Shown here in pieces: positions 21,540 through 31,078 of a stretch of 64,000 bases of DNA. The stretch spans positions 62,001-126,000 of the forward strand of contig JAJJXM010000072.1 in the NCBI GenBank assembly GCA_024516155.1, written 5' to 3'. The notes beneath the pieces are model-generated. The model did not search any database and was not told the origin of the DNA. It worked only from the letters and a program-made list of their open reading frames with translations. The DNA comes from Pyronema omphalodes (lineage: Eukaryota > Ascomycota > Pezizomycetes > Pezizales > Pyronemataceae). Positions within the stretch are counted from its first letter, which is position 1; each line of letters starts with the position of its first letter. The position numbers were made by a program, and so were the translations under genes.

Positions 21540-21602
21540 GTAAAGCTTGTTGTAATCGAGAGTTGACGGTAGAGCCGGCAGGTCTTGATTACACAGTTAT
21601 GT

Positions 21603-21953
21603 TGTAACGGCGAACAAGGGAGAGATAGCTGACGGAGAACCTGAGGGCTCTTCTCAATTATTCACTCTTGAGTTCAATGGATATATCCTTATAATAACTT
21701 CAACGTTAGAAACTCTTAAGCTGTGTCTAGCATCAACTTAAAGACTTTCTGTGTTTAGAAGTTAAGGAAATAAACAAAGATTTCAAGGGACAAAGAGATC
21801 CAAAGACGGGGACGAGAACGAGGACGTAAACAAAGATTTTCGACAAAGTATTTGAATTTGTAAATAAACAAACGAGTGCTGGATAATGAAGCGAATGATA
21901 GTAGGTGAATGAATGACGAGGAGGGGGAAGGTAATAATTCTCGAGCCGTGACA
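21603..21953 (-). repeat. 5' LTR of Gypsy C
   Basis: This is the upstream 351-bp LTR, apparently identical to the 3' copy. The GCGAT duplication at 21954-21958 follows, then LINE ORF1 sequence. Confidence 0.95.
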
Positions 21954-22529
21954 GCGATGGTTTCTGGTGCTTCTGCATCACGCAAGGCCGCATTAACCAT
22001 GTTTCCAATCTGGACTTTGACATCATCCGTCAGGTTCTCGGGGTCAGGGCATGGGATGAGCACGTTTGTGGGGCGGGGGGTTTGGGGTTTTGGGGGGTTC
22101 ATTTGTGGGATGGGGATGTTGTTTCTGGGGGGGTTGGAGGGGGGGCTTGGTTGTTGGCTCAGGGATTGAGTGACAGATCCAAATAATTTTCCTGAGACGT
22201 CGGGGACTGACCAGGCTGTTTCGGGTGCAGACGGGGGGGGGAAACTCAGGGGAGGGGGGAACGGGGATGTTATTCTGGGCGAGGGATGCTTCGGCTGCGT
22301 GGCAGCGAGCTTTCCAGTAATCAATGAGTGCGGCAGATTGGGCAGCGGTGGGGGGGTTGGGGATGGGGGAGAGTGCGGCGGGGGTGGGAGGTTTGTGGTT
22401 CGGGAGGAGGGTACGAAGCATGTCATGGATCTCACGCAAGGCCGCTCTGTCCCGATCCATTGTTTGGAACGCTTTGTTGATGCGTTCGTTCGTCTTTTGG
22501 TCGTTAAGGCGGGTGGTGTCGGCGTAGAC
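21954..22529 (-). pseudogene. LINE ORF1, middle segment between Copia D and Gypsy C
   Basis: Two overlapping frames are used. The upper part (about 22529-22260) encodes ADTTRLNDQKTNERINKA and a helical, charged region. The lower part, after a frameshift near 22230-22260 in a run of G, encodes a Pro-rich linker and DPENLTDDVKVQIGNMVNA. It continues the ORF1 N-terminus at 28115 and joins the zinc-knuckle part at 16134. Confidence 0.8.
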
Positions 22530-22687
22530 TGTCGGAAGGACGAGCAGGCACGAGGAGAGAACGGTGGAAGTGGAGAACGAGAAACAGTTAATGTATTGAG
22601 TGAAGAACCATTTCCACCGGAAGCACAGCAAGCTAATATAGCACCTAGTAACCCTAGCCCACACCGGCCTTAGGCGTCACTTCAACA
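22530..22687 (-). repeat. 3' LTR of Copia D
   Basis: 158 bp, TG...CA, apparently identical to 27957-28114. A minus-strand CTATATTAG is a TATA-like element. An open frame starting MWARVTRC spans it and recurs in the other LTR, so it is not a gene. Confidence 0.95.
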
Positions 22688-23053
22688 CACCCCCTCGCCA
22701 AAGGCAAGGTGTGAAAACATAATAAAATCCAGCAAATACACAGAAGAAATACCCGAAAAAATGTAGCCATCATAACCAATCAATCCATCCATAATACGAC
22801 CCAGTAATCCATAGCAATAACCCGTAACACCAGTAACCCAACCAGAAAGAACAAAACATCCATATACCATAAATCAGAAAAATTCCCTGCAGAGCAAAAC
22901 CCAATTCCAAACCAAACACCATGATCATAAAACCAGCACACCCCCTCTTTCAATATCCCATATCCGACAAAACCATATCCAACCAGACACACGTCATCAA
23001 GAACTTGGCGCAGGAACCGACCTTCGGTCGATCACCCCCTTTTGTCGGATACC

Positions 23054-26000
23054 TTAAGGTGAGGTTTCCATTCCGAGAAGACGAATTGCATTTGAGTGAT
23101 TAGGGCCGTTGAGCGGTTTCGTAAGTACGTCGGCCACGTTTTCCTTAGAGGCGACGTATGTGAAACTCACGGATCCTCGTTTGACTTCGTCGAGAACATG
23201 ATGAAATTTGACCGCAATGTGTTTTGTTTTTGCTTTGATGACACCTGACTTTAGCAGCGTTAGGGCACCTTGGTTGTCGCAAAACACTTCGGTCGCATAT
23301 TCATTTGTCGAGATTTTGGTGTCAATCATAAGTTGTCTTAGCCACAATGCTTCTCTGGTGGCCTCACTGCAGGCGATGTATTCGGCCTCCAAGGTCGATA
23401 AGGCTACCACCGACTGCTTTTTGGCTGACCAGTTGATTAGTCCTGTCGCGCCGGGTGCGAGGATTGCACAACCACCAATGCTCTTTCTATCTTTGGAGTT
23501 TCCTGCCCAGTCGCTGTCGCTGTAGATACGGACTTGATCTGATCGAAGGTCGTTGTCGCGGCGATAGATGATAGATAAGTTGATCGATCCTTTCAGGTAA
23601 CGGAGCACACGACGGGCAGCGGTGAGATGCATGTTCAACGGAGATTGATTGTATCGTGATAGAGCAGTAACCGAGTAGGCAATGTCGGGTCTTGTTCCAA
23701 TAGCCACATACATCAGAGAGCCCACCATTGAGAGGTAACGCAAGCGATCTGACGGAGAGGCTTTGGAGTCACTACAGATGACATTTTCCAAGTCCACATT
23801 TGGGTCCATCGGGCTGAACACCGGTGTGCAATCCATCAAAGAGAATCTTTGGAGGACAGTTTTGATGTATCCTTTTTGACTCAGGGCGATACTGCCATCA
23901 GGTAAGTACTCGATTTCCAGACCAAGGAAGCGAGAGGCGCGGCCAAGGTCCGTCATCTTGTACTTAGAGCTGAGTGCGAGTTTGATCCTGTCTCCTAAGC
24001 GATCCGGAGTGGTATTGAAGATAAGAATGTCATCCACATAGAGCAGCAGTAGCACCCCCTCAAGAACATAGAGGTTCGGGTCCGCAGAGGACTGAACGAA
24101 GCCGAGAGAGAGGAGATACTCATTGATTTCCTGCCACCACAGACGGGGGGCTTGTTTTAATCCATAAAGAGCTTTCTGTAAGCGCACAATAGATGACTTT
24201 TCCAAACGCGTATCCAACCAGTCAATGCCTTGGGGCATAGCCATATACGTGCAGTCATTGTCAATGGCAGGGTTAAGAAACGCCGTAACAACATCCATTT
24301 GGTCTATTGTCCAGTTGTGCGATGCTGCTAAACTCAGGAGGTATCGTAAGGTTGCCATCTTGGACACCGGTGCATATGTCTCGTCATAGTCGACACCGGG
24401 AACTTGTTCGTAGCCTTTGATAACCAGGCGGGCCTTGTACTTTGTCGAACCATCCGCATTCTGTTTCGTCTTGTAGATCCATCTGCATTTAAGTGACTTG
24501 CATCCGAACGGGAGAGATATGGGGGTATCTGTTTGCGGAGAGCTAGACGAAGCAGGTGAGAGGGTGGAGCCGGCAAAAGCTTGGAAAGTTTGATTTTCGA
24601 GAAGCGAATCCCATTCCTGTTGCATTGCAGCCTTCCAATGCTCACTATCCGGACTGTTAATGGCAGCATTATATGTGAGAGGGTCGCAGTCAGCATAAGC
24701 GGAGCATTCGGGGTCATCGACATCAGTGTCTTCAATAGTCATTGATTTTACGAAGTTCGACAGAAATAGCGAGGCTTGTTGTTCTGAAGAAACGACATCG
24801 GTGTAGAATTTCGCGTTTTCAGTGTTGTCTCTTTTGGGAGCAGGAGCGGAGGTGACCACCTGCACGACTGGGCAATCACCTAAATGGCGAGATTAGAACA
24901 GTGTTAAAGGTGAAAAGCAGAACAAGAAACTTAGGCTCGAAAAAGTTACGGACGGAAACAGAAGTGAAACTTTTAATCAGACAAGCTGAGCACCTCTTCT
25001 CTCATAGAGGGGAAGTTCTGAAGAAAACTTTTGAGAAAGCAGAAAGAGACGGAAAACACGGAACGGAATGATGAGAGATGTGGCTCTAAGAGCCTGCGTC
25101 CTCCAGGCGCACAAATCTTCATGACTCAACTGAATTGAGCACCGAACCATTCGGGGAGTGGTAGGTCAGACACGGGAGCGAGGGGTGGACAGAGGACGGA
25201 GGAAAAGAAAGAACGAAAGAGCGGAAAAAAGAACGGAAAGAGAAACGGAAAAGAGGGGGAAAGGGAAAACATGCGGAAACATACTTTCTGTGGGCTGCCC
25301 TGAGTCTGCCATCAAAATGTCCTCTGCCTCATCTTTGGCCGGATCCGGTAAGAGATCCAAAGCTGCTTGAATTTCACAGTGTTCTTGTGACGAAACCAGG
25401 GTGGAAGAGTCAAACGCATTGACGTCTTCAACAAAGACAACACTTGAAGCAAGGCAAATACGCTTCGTAGAGAAGTCGTAGATGCGCCAGATCTTCGTTG
25501 TGTTGGGTGCATATCCAACCATTGCACATGGTAACGAACGAGGGCCCCAGTTTTTGTCAGTGCGCTGAGCCGGAGGGATGTGTTTATAGACAAGACAACC
25601 GAAGCGGCGAAGGTGGTCAATCTGGGGAGAGGAACCGCGACGAGTTTCAACAGGAGATTTAAAATTCGGTAGAGACGCAGAGGGAGTAATCGAGTGTAGA
25701 TATGCTGCGGTATTGATGGCCTCGGCCCAGAGAAAATGCGGTAGGTGTGAATCGAGAAGCATACAGCGCGCCTTGGTGTTAAGAGTCTGGATCATGGGCT
25801 CCGCGGTACCATTTTTATGCTGCGTGTAAGGAGGAGCGGGTTCGAACGAGATGCCCGCTAGATCCAGGAGATCACGGAATTGTTGGTTGTTAAACTCACC
25901 AGTGCCATTGTCACAACGTAGATGTTTGACAGTGTAGCCTTGATTATTTACCCAAGCCAGAAATTTCCGGAAGACAGGCAGTATACAGTCGGTGGATTTT

Positions 26001-26881
26001 GAGTTCAGGAAATAGACCTTAACCCACCTAGTGAAGTCATCGATATACACAATGTAGTAGCGAGATTTTCCTAGGGAGGTGGTCGACATAGGACCACAGA
26101 CATCCGAGTGAACTAGTTCGAAAGGAATCGTCGAGCGAGTTGTCGGAGTTTGAATAACAGACTGGCGCTGTTTGGCAAGGACACAAGGTTCGCAGTGGTC
26201 AGGCATGTCGCGCTCCGAGATGTTTTTGTTTCCTAGGAGGTGTTTCAGGGATTCGAAATGTAGATGTCCGAGTCGCCGATGCCACGTGAGGGCAGAATTC
26301 GAGGACTGGGATTGGTGAAACTGACGATTTAAAACTCGAAGGGTCTGTTTATCAGGTCGAGGTCGTTCTAGGGGAAGCATGTCGGAGAGCGGTGCCGGAG
26401 TAGGTACAGGGGCTTGTGCTTCTGTTGTAGGTGTAGACGTAACACGACCCGAGCGTGTAGTAACTAAAACGGTGGGATCATCTTGGGTCCACCGATAAAG
26501 GTCATCTTGCATCGTAGCAAGAATAACAGTTGTGTCCGTAGTATCAGAGACAACGCAGCAATTGTTAGACATTTTTGTGGACCAGCCACATTTGTCAAAT
26601 AAAGGAATAGAAAATAAGGAAAAACTGAAAACAGGAACAAGAAGGGCTGTAACAGAATGGGAGTTTGACAGACAGATCGTGCCTTTTGAAGAGGCGCTGA
26701 CTGTGGAATTGTCACCCAGTCTGATGGAAACGGGAGGACAGGAAGCAAGTGAGGAAGGAACAAACAGAGAGGAATTGTTGCAGAAATGGTGTGTGGCTCC
26801 GGAATCAAGAATCCAAATGGAGTCAGCTGAAGAGGCAGAGTGCGCGGAAAGCAGAACATCTGCCGTGAGTGTAGTAGACAC
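23054..26881 (-). CDS. Copia D pol (protease-integrase-RT-RNaseH), two exons around a candidate intron
   Basis: The first part (26881-25285) has the protease motif WILDSGATHHF, the integrase zinc region (HRRLGHLHFESL, CEPCVLAKQ) and DDE residues in SDVCGP, CDNGTGEFN and NGTAEPM. The second part (24879-23054) has RT, with the usual KARLVIKGYEQVPGVDY block and intact YVDDILIF, then RNase H with SDSDWAGN, ALSTLEAEY and FCDNQGAL. Joining across 24880-25284 keeps the frame (the split codon gives Ser) and supplies the IN-RT linker. It follows gag in the same frame after one TGA. The integrase E-helix reads AEPM where AERM is usual, a possible weakening change. Confidence 0.85.
24880..25284 (-). other. 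Candidate 405-bp spliceosomal intron inside Copia D pol
   Basis: On the minus strand the gap starts GTATGT and ends CATTTAG, with a CTAAT branch-like site about 15 nt before the end and a long pyrimidine-rich stretch near the start. Exon 1 runs into the gap as low-complexity Phe/Ser/Leu sequence before stopping. The downstream frame has a stop just upstream of the 3' site. Removal joins the two pol parts in phase. Alternatives are a non-coding insertion or an unspliced spacer that limits RT production. Confidence 0.6.
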
Positions 26882-26887
26882 GGGGAG

Positions 26888-27829
26888 TCAAAGGGCAAGG
26901 TCATCGTCACCTTGAGTGGCAACGTTTGCACGTCCCCTGTTCCTAGCAGTCATTTCTTTAGCACGCTGGCCATTTTTCCGGATGGCACAATCAAGAGCAA
27001 CATGTCCTCTTTCACCACAATGATGACACATCAGGTTGGTCTTGTTGTTCGAGGGACCTGAGTTGTCGTTGTCAGATCGTTTGCGCTTGTTTCCATTGTT
27101 GTTATTGTTATAGTTATTGTTGTTGTTAGGCTTCTTGAAACAATCCTTGGTATTGTGGTTGTTCTTTGAGCAGTGTGTACACCATCGTCTACCTTTGCCA
27201 ATGGCGGCACTGAAAGCTTCTCCAAGAGAACCAACGCCGTGGGATTTGTTGATTCCTAGCGTGGTGTTGTATGCAAAGATACTGTGAGTAAGCGCGTCCA
27301 GGGTAAGAACCTGGTTCTCGAGCTGTAGGCGCAAGAGTGAGTATTGAGCAGGCATGTTGGTAATGACGTGGTCAACGAGGGCTTCTTCGGTAATGGCGCT
27401 CGCCGTGTTAGCAAGTTGCAGTCGTATAACCTGTAGACGAGCAATCCAGGAGTCCATAGTCTCGTTAGCAGTGGGTATGCACCGATTGAACTGGGCGCGA
27501 AGGTTCCGTTGGCCACCGAGATCTTGAGAGTTGTTAAATTTGAGTTCAAGGGCATGCCAGATCTCAGGGGCTGTCTTCGTCGAGTCAATGTGTTCTTGAA
27601 TCAACTCGCTTGTCGACTCGATAATCATTAGGCGCGCTTCCTTTGCCTTGTTGTTCCAGGCTTTCCTCTGACCTGCATGGTCTGGGAAGGGTTCGATACC
27701 AAGCACAATGTTGAGAGCCTCGATGGAGTCAATAAGGGGAAGGATCCTCTTCCTCCACGTCGAGTAATTTCCCGAGGTGAGCTTAGCGAAGCTCGCCCCT
27801 TTCTTAGAATTAACATAAACGTCAGTCAT
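26888..27829 (-). CDS. Copia D gag with CCHC zinc knuckle
   Basis: ATG at 27829 opens a 313-aa frame ending in TGA at 26888-26890. It starts with the FAKLTSGNYSTWRKRI block typical of Copia Gag, followed by a helical capsid region, an Asn-rich stretch and the knuckle CHHCGERGHVALDC near the C-terminus. The protease frame continues in the same phase after the TGA. The stop could be a CGA-to-TGA mutation. It could also be a readthrough stop setting the Gag:Pol ratio, since TGA is followed by CTC, close to the leaky UGA-CUA context. Confidence 0.88.
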   Translation of the reverse strand: MTDVYVNSKKGASFAKLTSGNYSTWRKRILPLIDSIEALNIVLGIEPFPDHAGQRKAWNNKAKEARLMIIESTSELIQEHIDSTKTAPEIWHALELKFNNSQDLGGQRNLRAQFNRCIPTANETMDSWIARLQVIRLQLANTASAITEEALVDHVITNMPAQYSLLRLQLENQVLTLDALTHSIFAYNTTLGINKSHGVGSLGEAFSAAIGKGRRWCTHCSKNNHNTKDCFKKPNNNNNYNNNNNGNKRKRSDNDNSGPSNNKTNLMCHHCGERGHVALDCAIRKNGQRAKEMTARNRGRANVATQGDDDLAL

Positions 27830-27944
27830 GTTAACAGGAAGGGCGGACGTTTAGGAAGGTTCAAGAAGAAATTAAAGATTAAGGATTAATAATTAGTAAG
27901 AAGATAAATAGAATAAAGACGTTGAGCGAAACGAAAACGCAGAA

Positions 27945-27956
27945 GGGCTCATAACC
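27945..27956 (-). promoter_or_regulatory. Half-tRNA-iMet primer-binding site of Copia D
   Basis: The minus-strand GGTTATGAGCCC directly abuts the 5' LTR. It complements GGGCTCATAACC, the anticodon stem-loop of eukaryotic initiator tRNA-Met (anticodon CAU). Drosophila copia and yeast Ty5 prime from an iMet half-molecule cleaved at this place. The match is seen directly; the host tRNA itself is not in the window. Confidence 0.8.
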
Positions 27957-28114
27957 TGTCGGAAGGACGAGCAGGCACGAGGAGAGAACGGTGGAAGTGG
28001 AGAACGAGAAACAGTTAATGTATTGAGTGAAGAACCATTTCCACCGGAAGCACAGCAAGCTAATATAGCACCTAGTAACCCTAGCCCACACCGGCCTTAG
28101 GCGTCACTTCAACA
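27957..28114 (-). repeat. 5' LTR of Copia D
   Basis: This is the upstream 158-bp LTR. The TAGAC duplication at 28115-28119 follows, then LINE ORF1. Confidence 0.95.
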
Positions 28115-28582
28115 TAGACTGCTACCGCTGAAAGTAGTCTCTCGGCCATGGAAGCGGGGAGGGTTGCCGTGTCAGGGTGTTTTTCGTTTTGCGCGGCGCG
28201 GAGGGCGTCCGGAATTCCACCGTCGTATACAAGGTCTGGCTCGGAGGTCGCGGTTGTGGTCGAGGGCGCAGGTCTTTTGAGGGGGAGCGCGGGGAAGGCC
28301 TCGATCGTCTTGAGACGGACAGAGTGGAGGGTCTTAGGAGACATCGTTGCGGGGGCTCTGGTTGCGGGGGGTTGGCTCGGGGGTGGATACGCGACGGGTG
28401 GGGGAGGGGGTGGGGGACGCGTCTTCGTACTCGCTGACGTCGGTGTCGAGGTGCATTGTTTCTTGCACGTGATCAAGAGCGTGCGGCTCTGCGCTAGCGT
28501 GTCTGCTTTGCGCGAGCGCCTGGAATGAGGGTATGTCCGGAGGGACAGGTTTCTTCTTCGCAGCAGAAGCTCGGGGGGCCAT
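28115..28582 (-). pseudogene. LINE ORF1, N-terminal part
   Basis: ATG at 28582 starts MAPRASAAKKKPVPPD. After about 75 codons the frame shifts by one base near 28345-28365 and continues with SPKTLHSVRLKTIEAFP to ERLLSAVAVY, where Copia D interrupts it. The N-terminus is Pro/Ser/Thr-rich and presumably disordered. The 5' UTR lies upstream to about 28850. Confidence 0.75.
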
Positions 28583-28849
28583 CGGCTTCTCGGGATTGGT
28601 TATTAACGATGAGGAGAGATGGGAGGCGGTGCGATTTCGATGAATTTGGTGGTTGTTGGTGGGGGGGGTTGATAAGGTCCTTTGCTGGGGGCCGCTTCAG
28701 GGGTCTGAACTCTCTTTCTCGTCGTTCGCACAACGAAAAAGAGCTGACCTGGTCTGAAATTGCTTCAGTAAAGGAAATCGGTGTAGCTAAATGCGATGCC
28801 ACTCGAAAATCAGTGGATTTCCGCGTGGTTGTGGCGATAGCTAGGGGGG

Positions 28850-29136
28850 GGGTCGAAATCGAGGTGTAGTAGGGTTTTATCGTGGCAGAAGTGATGTGAT
28901 GCACCGGAGTCAACGAGCCAGACGCCGGAGGAGGAATTAGTTAAGAGAGCTTTTGTCAAACAAAGAGAAGTTGCTCCTCGGGCAACGTCACTCGTCATCG
29001 AATTCAGCTGTAGAGGACTCTGCGCAGTTCCTCTTGGAGTTCTCCGTGCGTTATTACTGGTAGAGCGGGTGGACAGTGTTGCCATGTGAGTTGGTCCTGA
29101 AGAACGGGGCCCAACAGAGAGATATGAAAGACCCAA
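28850..29136 (-). pseudogene. Copia relic: gag end and protease start, cut by the LINE
   Basis: A minus-strand frame contains WLVDSGASHHFCHDKTLL, the Copia protease active site, preceded by a Ser/Thr-rich linker. Similarity stops near 28850, where the LINE 5' UTR begins. No integrase or RT follows on the other side of the LINE. It differs from Copia D protease (WILDSGATHHFC) and is a separate, older family. Confidence 0.75.
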
Positions 29137-30251
29137 GATAATTCTCGCGTGAGATTAATGTCCAAATTTGGATCACGTACGTAGTAGTCGTAGTCTCGAC
29201 AATGTTGTCTAAGAGGAACACTTGCCCAAGTTGGCTACTGAAGAAGTTGTACCGTTGGTCGGTTAGGGTAGAAATATGCGATACTTTTCAGGTCTCGGTA
29301 TCTATTCTCAACTTGTTAGTCATCATTAATCATGCGGCACAGATGAGATATACAGCGAGGAAATGGGCCCCGAAAATAGGGCAGGTGTTCAGGTCTTCTG
29401 CCGACGCAGGGAATTGAGGGAACATATAATTCTGGCAGCGTACGGCTCTTAGTCCTGATTCCTATCCAAACCCGACTTCAACTCGCAGTGCTGTGACGGA
29501 GCACCAGGGGATTTCAAACAAGATCTCTCCAAACTGGCCGTTGAAAACAGACGCTTTCAAGACGTGCAACATTAGGCAACGCATAATAGGGTGACTCACT
29601 GCAATTCCTCCGGTGACGCTGATGTGACGCCTCAGTAGGCTTTTTGTGTTTGGTGAACTGTCGATGATAAAGAGGAGGAGGGTGCTGGAAACGTGGTTTG
29701 TTGGGCGAGGAAGAGTCGATTGATGGTATGGGTGCCTGGCATGTGGGCGGTGAAAAAGATGTGGAGGTGGAACTTTGTAAGCTCGCTCCGGGGGGCTCGA
29801 GGCTGTCAGAGCAGGCTGAGCAGCGATCAGCCGCGTTAACGGCACGAGACAGAAACACCAGAGTAAGTATCCTTACAACGCGAGACAGATCACATGTCTC
29901 CGGACGCAGTTGGAAACGTTTCTGTGCAAACAATATTCGCAGCCTCAAAGTAGAAATTCTGCCTCTTGAGAGATAGCTCCCGGGATCCTAAAGAATTGCA
30001 TACCACGAGAAAGTAAAGGTACAAGAGTATCTATTGTTGGGCAAGGGAAAACGGAATTAAGATCTCTTGCCAATAGCTCTGGTGTCCCTTACCATAAAAA
30101 TCACGCACAACAGCCATTGGCTAAAAAAAAATGACCTCCTACCTGGTGTCATCACCGCGCCTCACCCCAAACCCTCCCAGATGCTTTCCCACGTCACACT
30201 CCTGTTCACCGCACCTTGTCCAGACGTTTTCCCGCCTATCCTGTAGACGGC
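29137..30251 (+). other. Non-coding stretch next to the transposon nest
   Basis: Open frames of up to about 145 codons occur on the minus strand (29462-29948). They overlap each other in different frames, are rich in Ser/Pro/His and show no recognisable domain. The left part may hold more Copia relic. I do not see a supportable gene. Confidence 0.5.
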
Positions 30252-31078
30252 TTACGAAACGTCAACCCTCACTATTCCATTCCCCCAGATGCTCCTAACC
30301 CGCCTGATTCTTCCTGGTACTCTCACCGTGACACGTTCCCAAGACTCACAGCATTCACTCCCGCATATCCTATCTTCCTTCACTTTCTCCTTCAACCCCC
30401 TGGGCCAGTAACTATTCCTCAAGCTGATTCGCAACAGTGGTATCGTCCCCGGATCTTCAAGATAGCATGTTGAGTTACTCCAACCACGTGGTACCGTCTG
30501 GACGTTCATACCAGCACTGCCTTCTTCTTCTCTGATAAAACAAACTAGTCTTACAGTCTCCTGCTCAAAGCGAACGTGTCTCCCATGATCTTTGCTGGCA
30601 TTTGGGAGGGAATTACGGCGTTCTATGGCGGGCTTAACTTCGGCGTTCCGTGGGTCATGGCCCTCGCGAGGTTCGTAGGAGTCGCAGATTCGGCAGTAGT
30701 CCAGAATATTGGTGGTCGATGTGCTGCGGTTCTCTGTATCGCCTCCGGTTGTAGCAGCTGTAAACCATACCCCGGATTTTCTATCTTCGGAAGAGGGGTC
30801 GTCCGATGAGGACAATGTGGAGGGGGTGGAGCTTGGTAAGGTTGAGAAGGTGGAGGAGGACGATGATGAGGTCTTTTGACGAGAGGAGCGGATTTGAAAC
30901 CGCCGGCTGTAGCGGTGGTAGACCAAACATCGTCATTATCGCCATCGTTGGATGAGGAATAAGAAGAGGATGCCCGACGGTGAAGAAAACGTTCTCGAAA
31001 AATGGAGCCGGATGAACGACGGGAGATGTGCATCTTATACATAGGTTTTCGCTTCGGAACGGTCTGGGATGCAGCCAT
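30252..31078 (-). CDS. Hypothetical Ser/Pro-rich protein, possibly frameshifted
   Basis: ATG at 31078 starts MAASQTVPKRKPMYKMH and runs through a basic and Ser-rich region. In the next frame, from about 30900, coding-like sequence continues with SSSDDPSSEDRKSGVW, CRICDSYEPREG and a basic C-terminus ending at 30252. A -1 change of frame between 30640 and 30920 would join them; no clean intron was found. Two similar blocks (DDVWSTTATAGG and SGVWFTAATTGG) suggest internal duplication. I do not recognise it. Confidence 0.35.

Larger units (their letters stand above)
16135..21953 (-). mobile_element. Gypsy C: full-length chromodomain Ty3/Gypsy element, apparently identical LTRs
   Basis: Two 351-bp LTRs (16135-16485 and 21603-21953) bound a 5819-bp element with the GCGAT target duplication at 16130-16134 and 21954-21958. 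I saw no difference between the LTRs. Pol is one uninterrupted 1285-codon frame; gag has two in-frame TAA codons near its start. A purine tract (AAGAAGGGGGATCC on the minus strand) precedes the 3' LTR. The site after the 5' LTR lacks TGG and shows only 6-nt matches to the LTR, so the primer is unclear. Confidence 0.96.
22530..28114 (-). mobile_element. Copia D: full-length Ty1/Copia retrotransposon, apparently identical 158-bp LTRs
   Basis: LTRs at 22530-22687 and 27957-28114 appear identical by eye. TAGAC is duplicated at 22525-22529 and 28115-28119. The domain order Gag, PR, IN, RT, RNase H identifies Ty1/Copia. A half-tRNA-type primer site sits inside the 5' LTR, and a purine tract (GGCGAGGGGGTG on the minus strand) precedes the 3' LTR. 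Two features interrupt the polyprotein: a single TGA between gag and protease, and a 405-bp intron-like gap between IN and RT. Bases 22688-23053 are 3' non-coding and AT-rich. Confidence 0.95.
5780..28850 (-). mobile_element. Tad1-type LINE, split into four segments by three nested LTR elements
   Basis: The segments, in element order, are about 28850-28115, 22529-21954, 16134-13071 and 6698-5780. They hold ORF1 (CCHC zinc knuckles) and ORF2 (AP endonuclease, reverse transcriptase, RNase H). RNase H in ORF2 is typical of fungal Tad1-clade LINEs. Each junction is flanked by a 5-bp duplication from the inserted element, and the reading frame continues exactly across each gap: AVAV/YADTT, PETIA/VVTV and GRQDV/VRWIG. 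The estimated length without inserts is about 5 kb. Several frameshifts make this copy non-functional. Both outer ends are approximate, and no poly(A) tail is visible at the 3' end. Confidence 0.88.

Noticed and set aside
22530..22687. MWARVTRC-type frame appearing twice (also 27957-28114)
   Set aside because: The repeated stretch is the Copia D LTR itself, so the shared peptide is not a gene family.
29462..29948. Two overlapping minus frames of 127 and 144 codons
   Set aside because: They overlap in different frames, have no domain and show Ser/Pro/His bias typical of chance frames.
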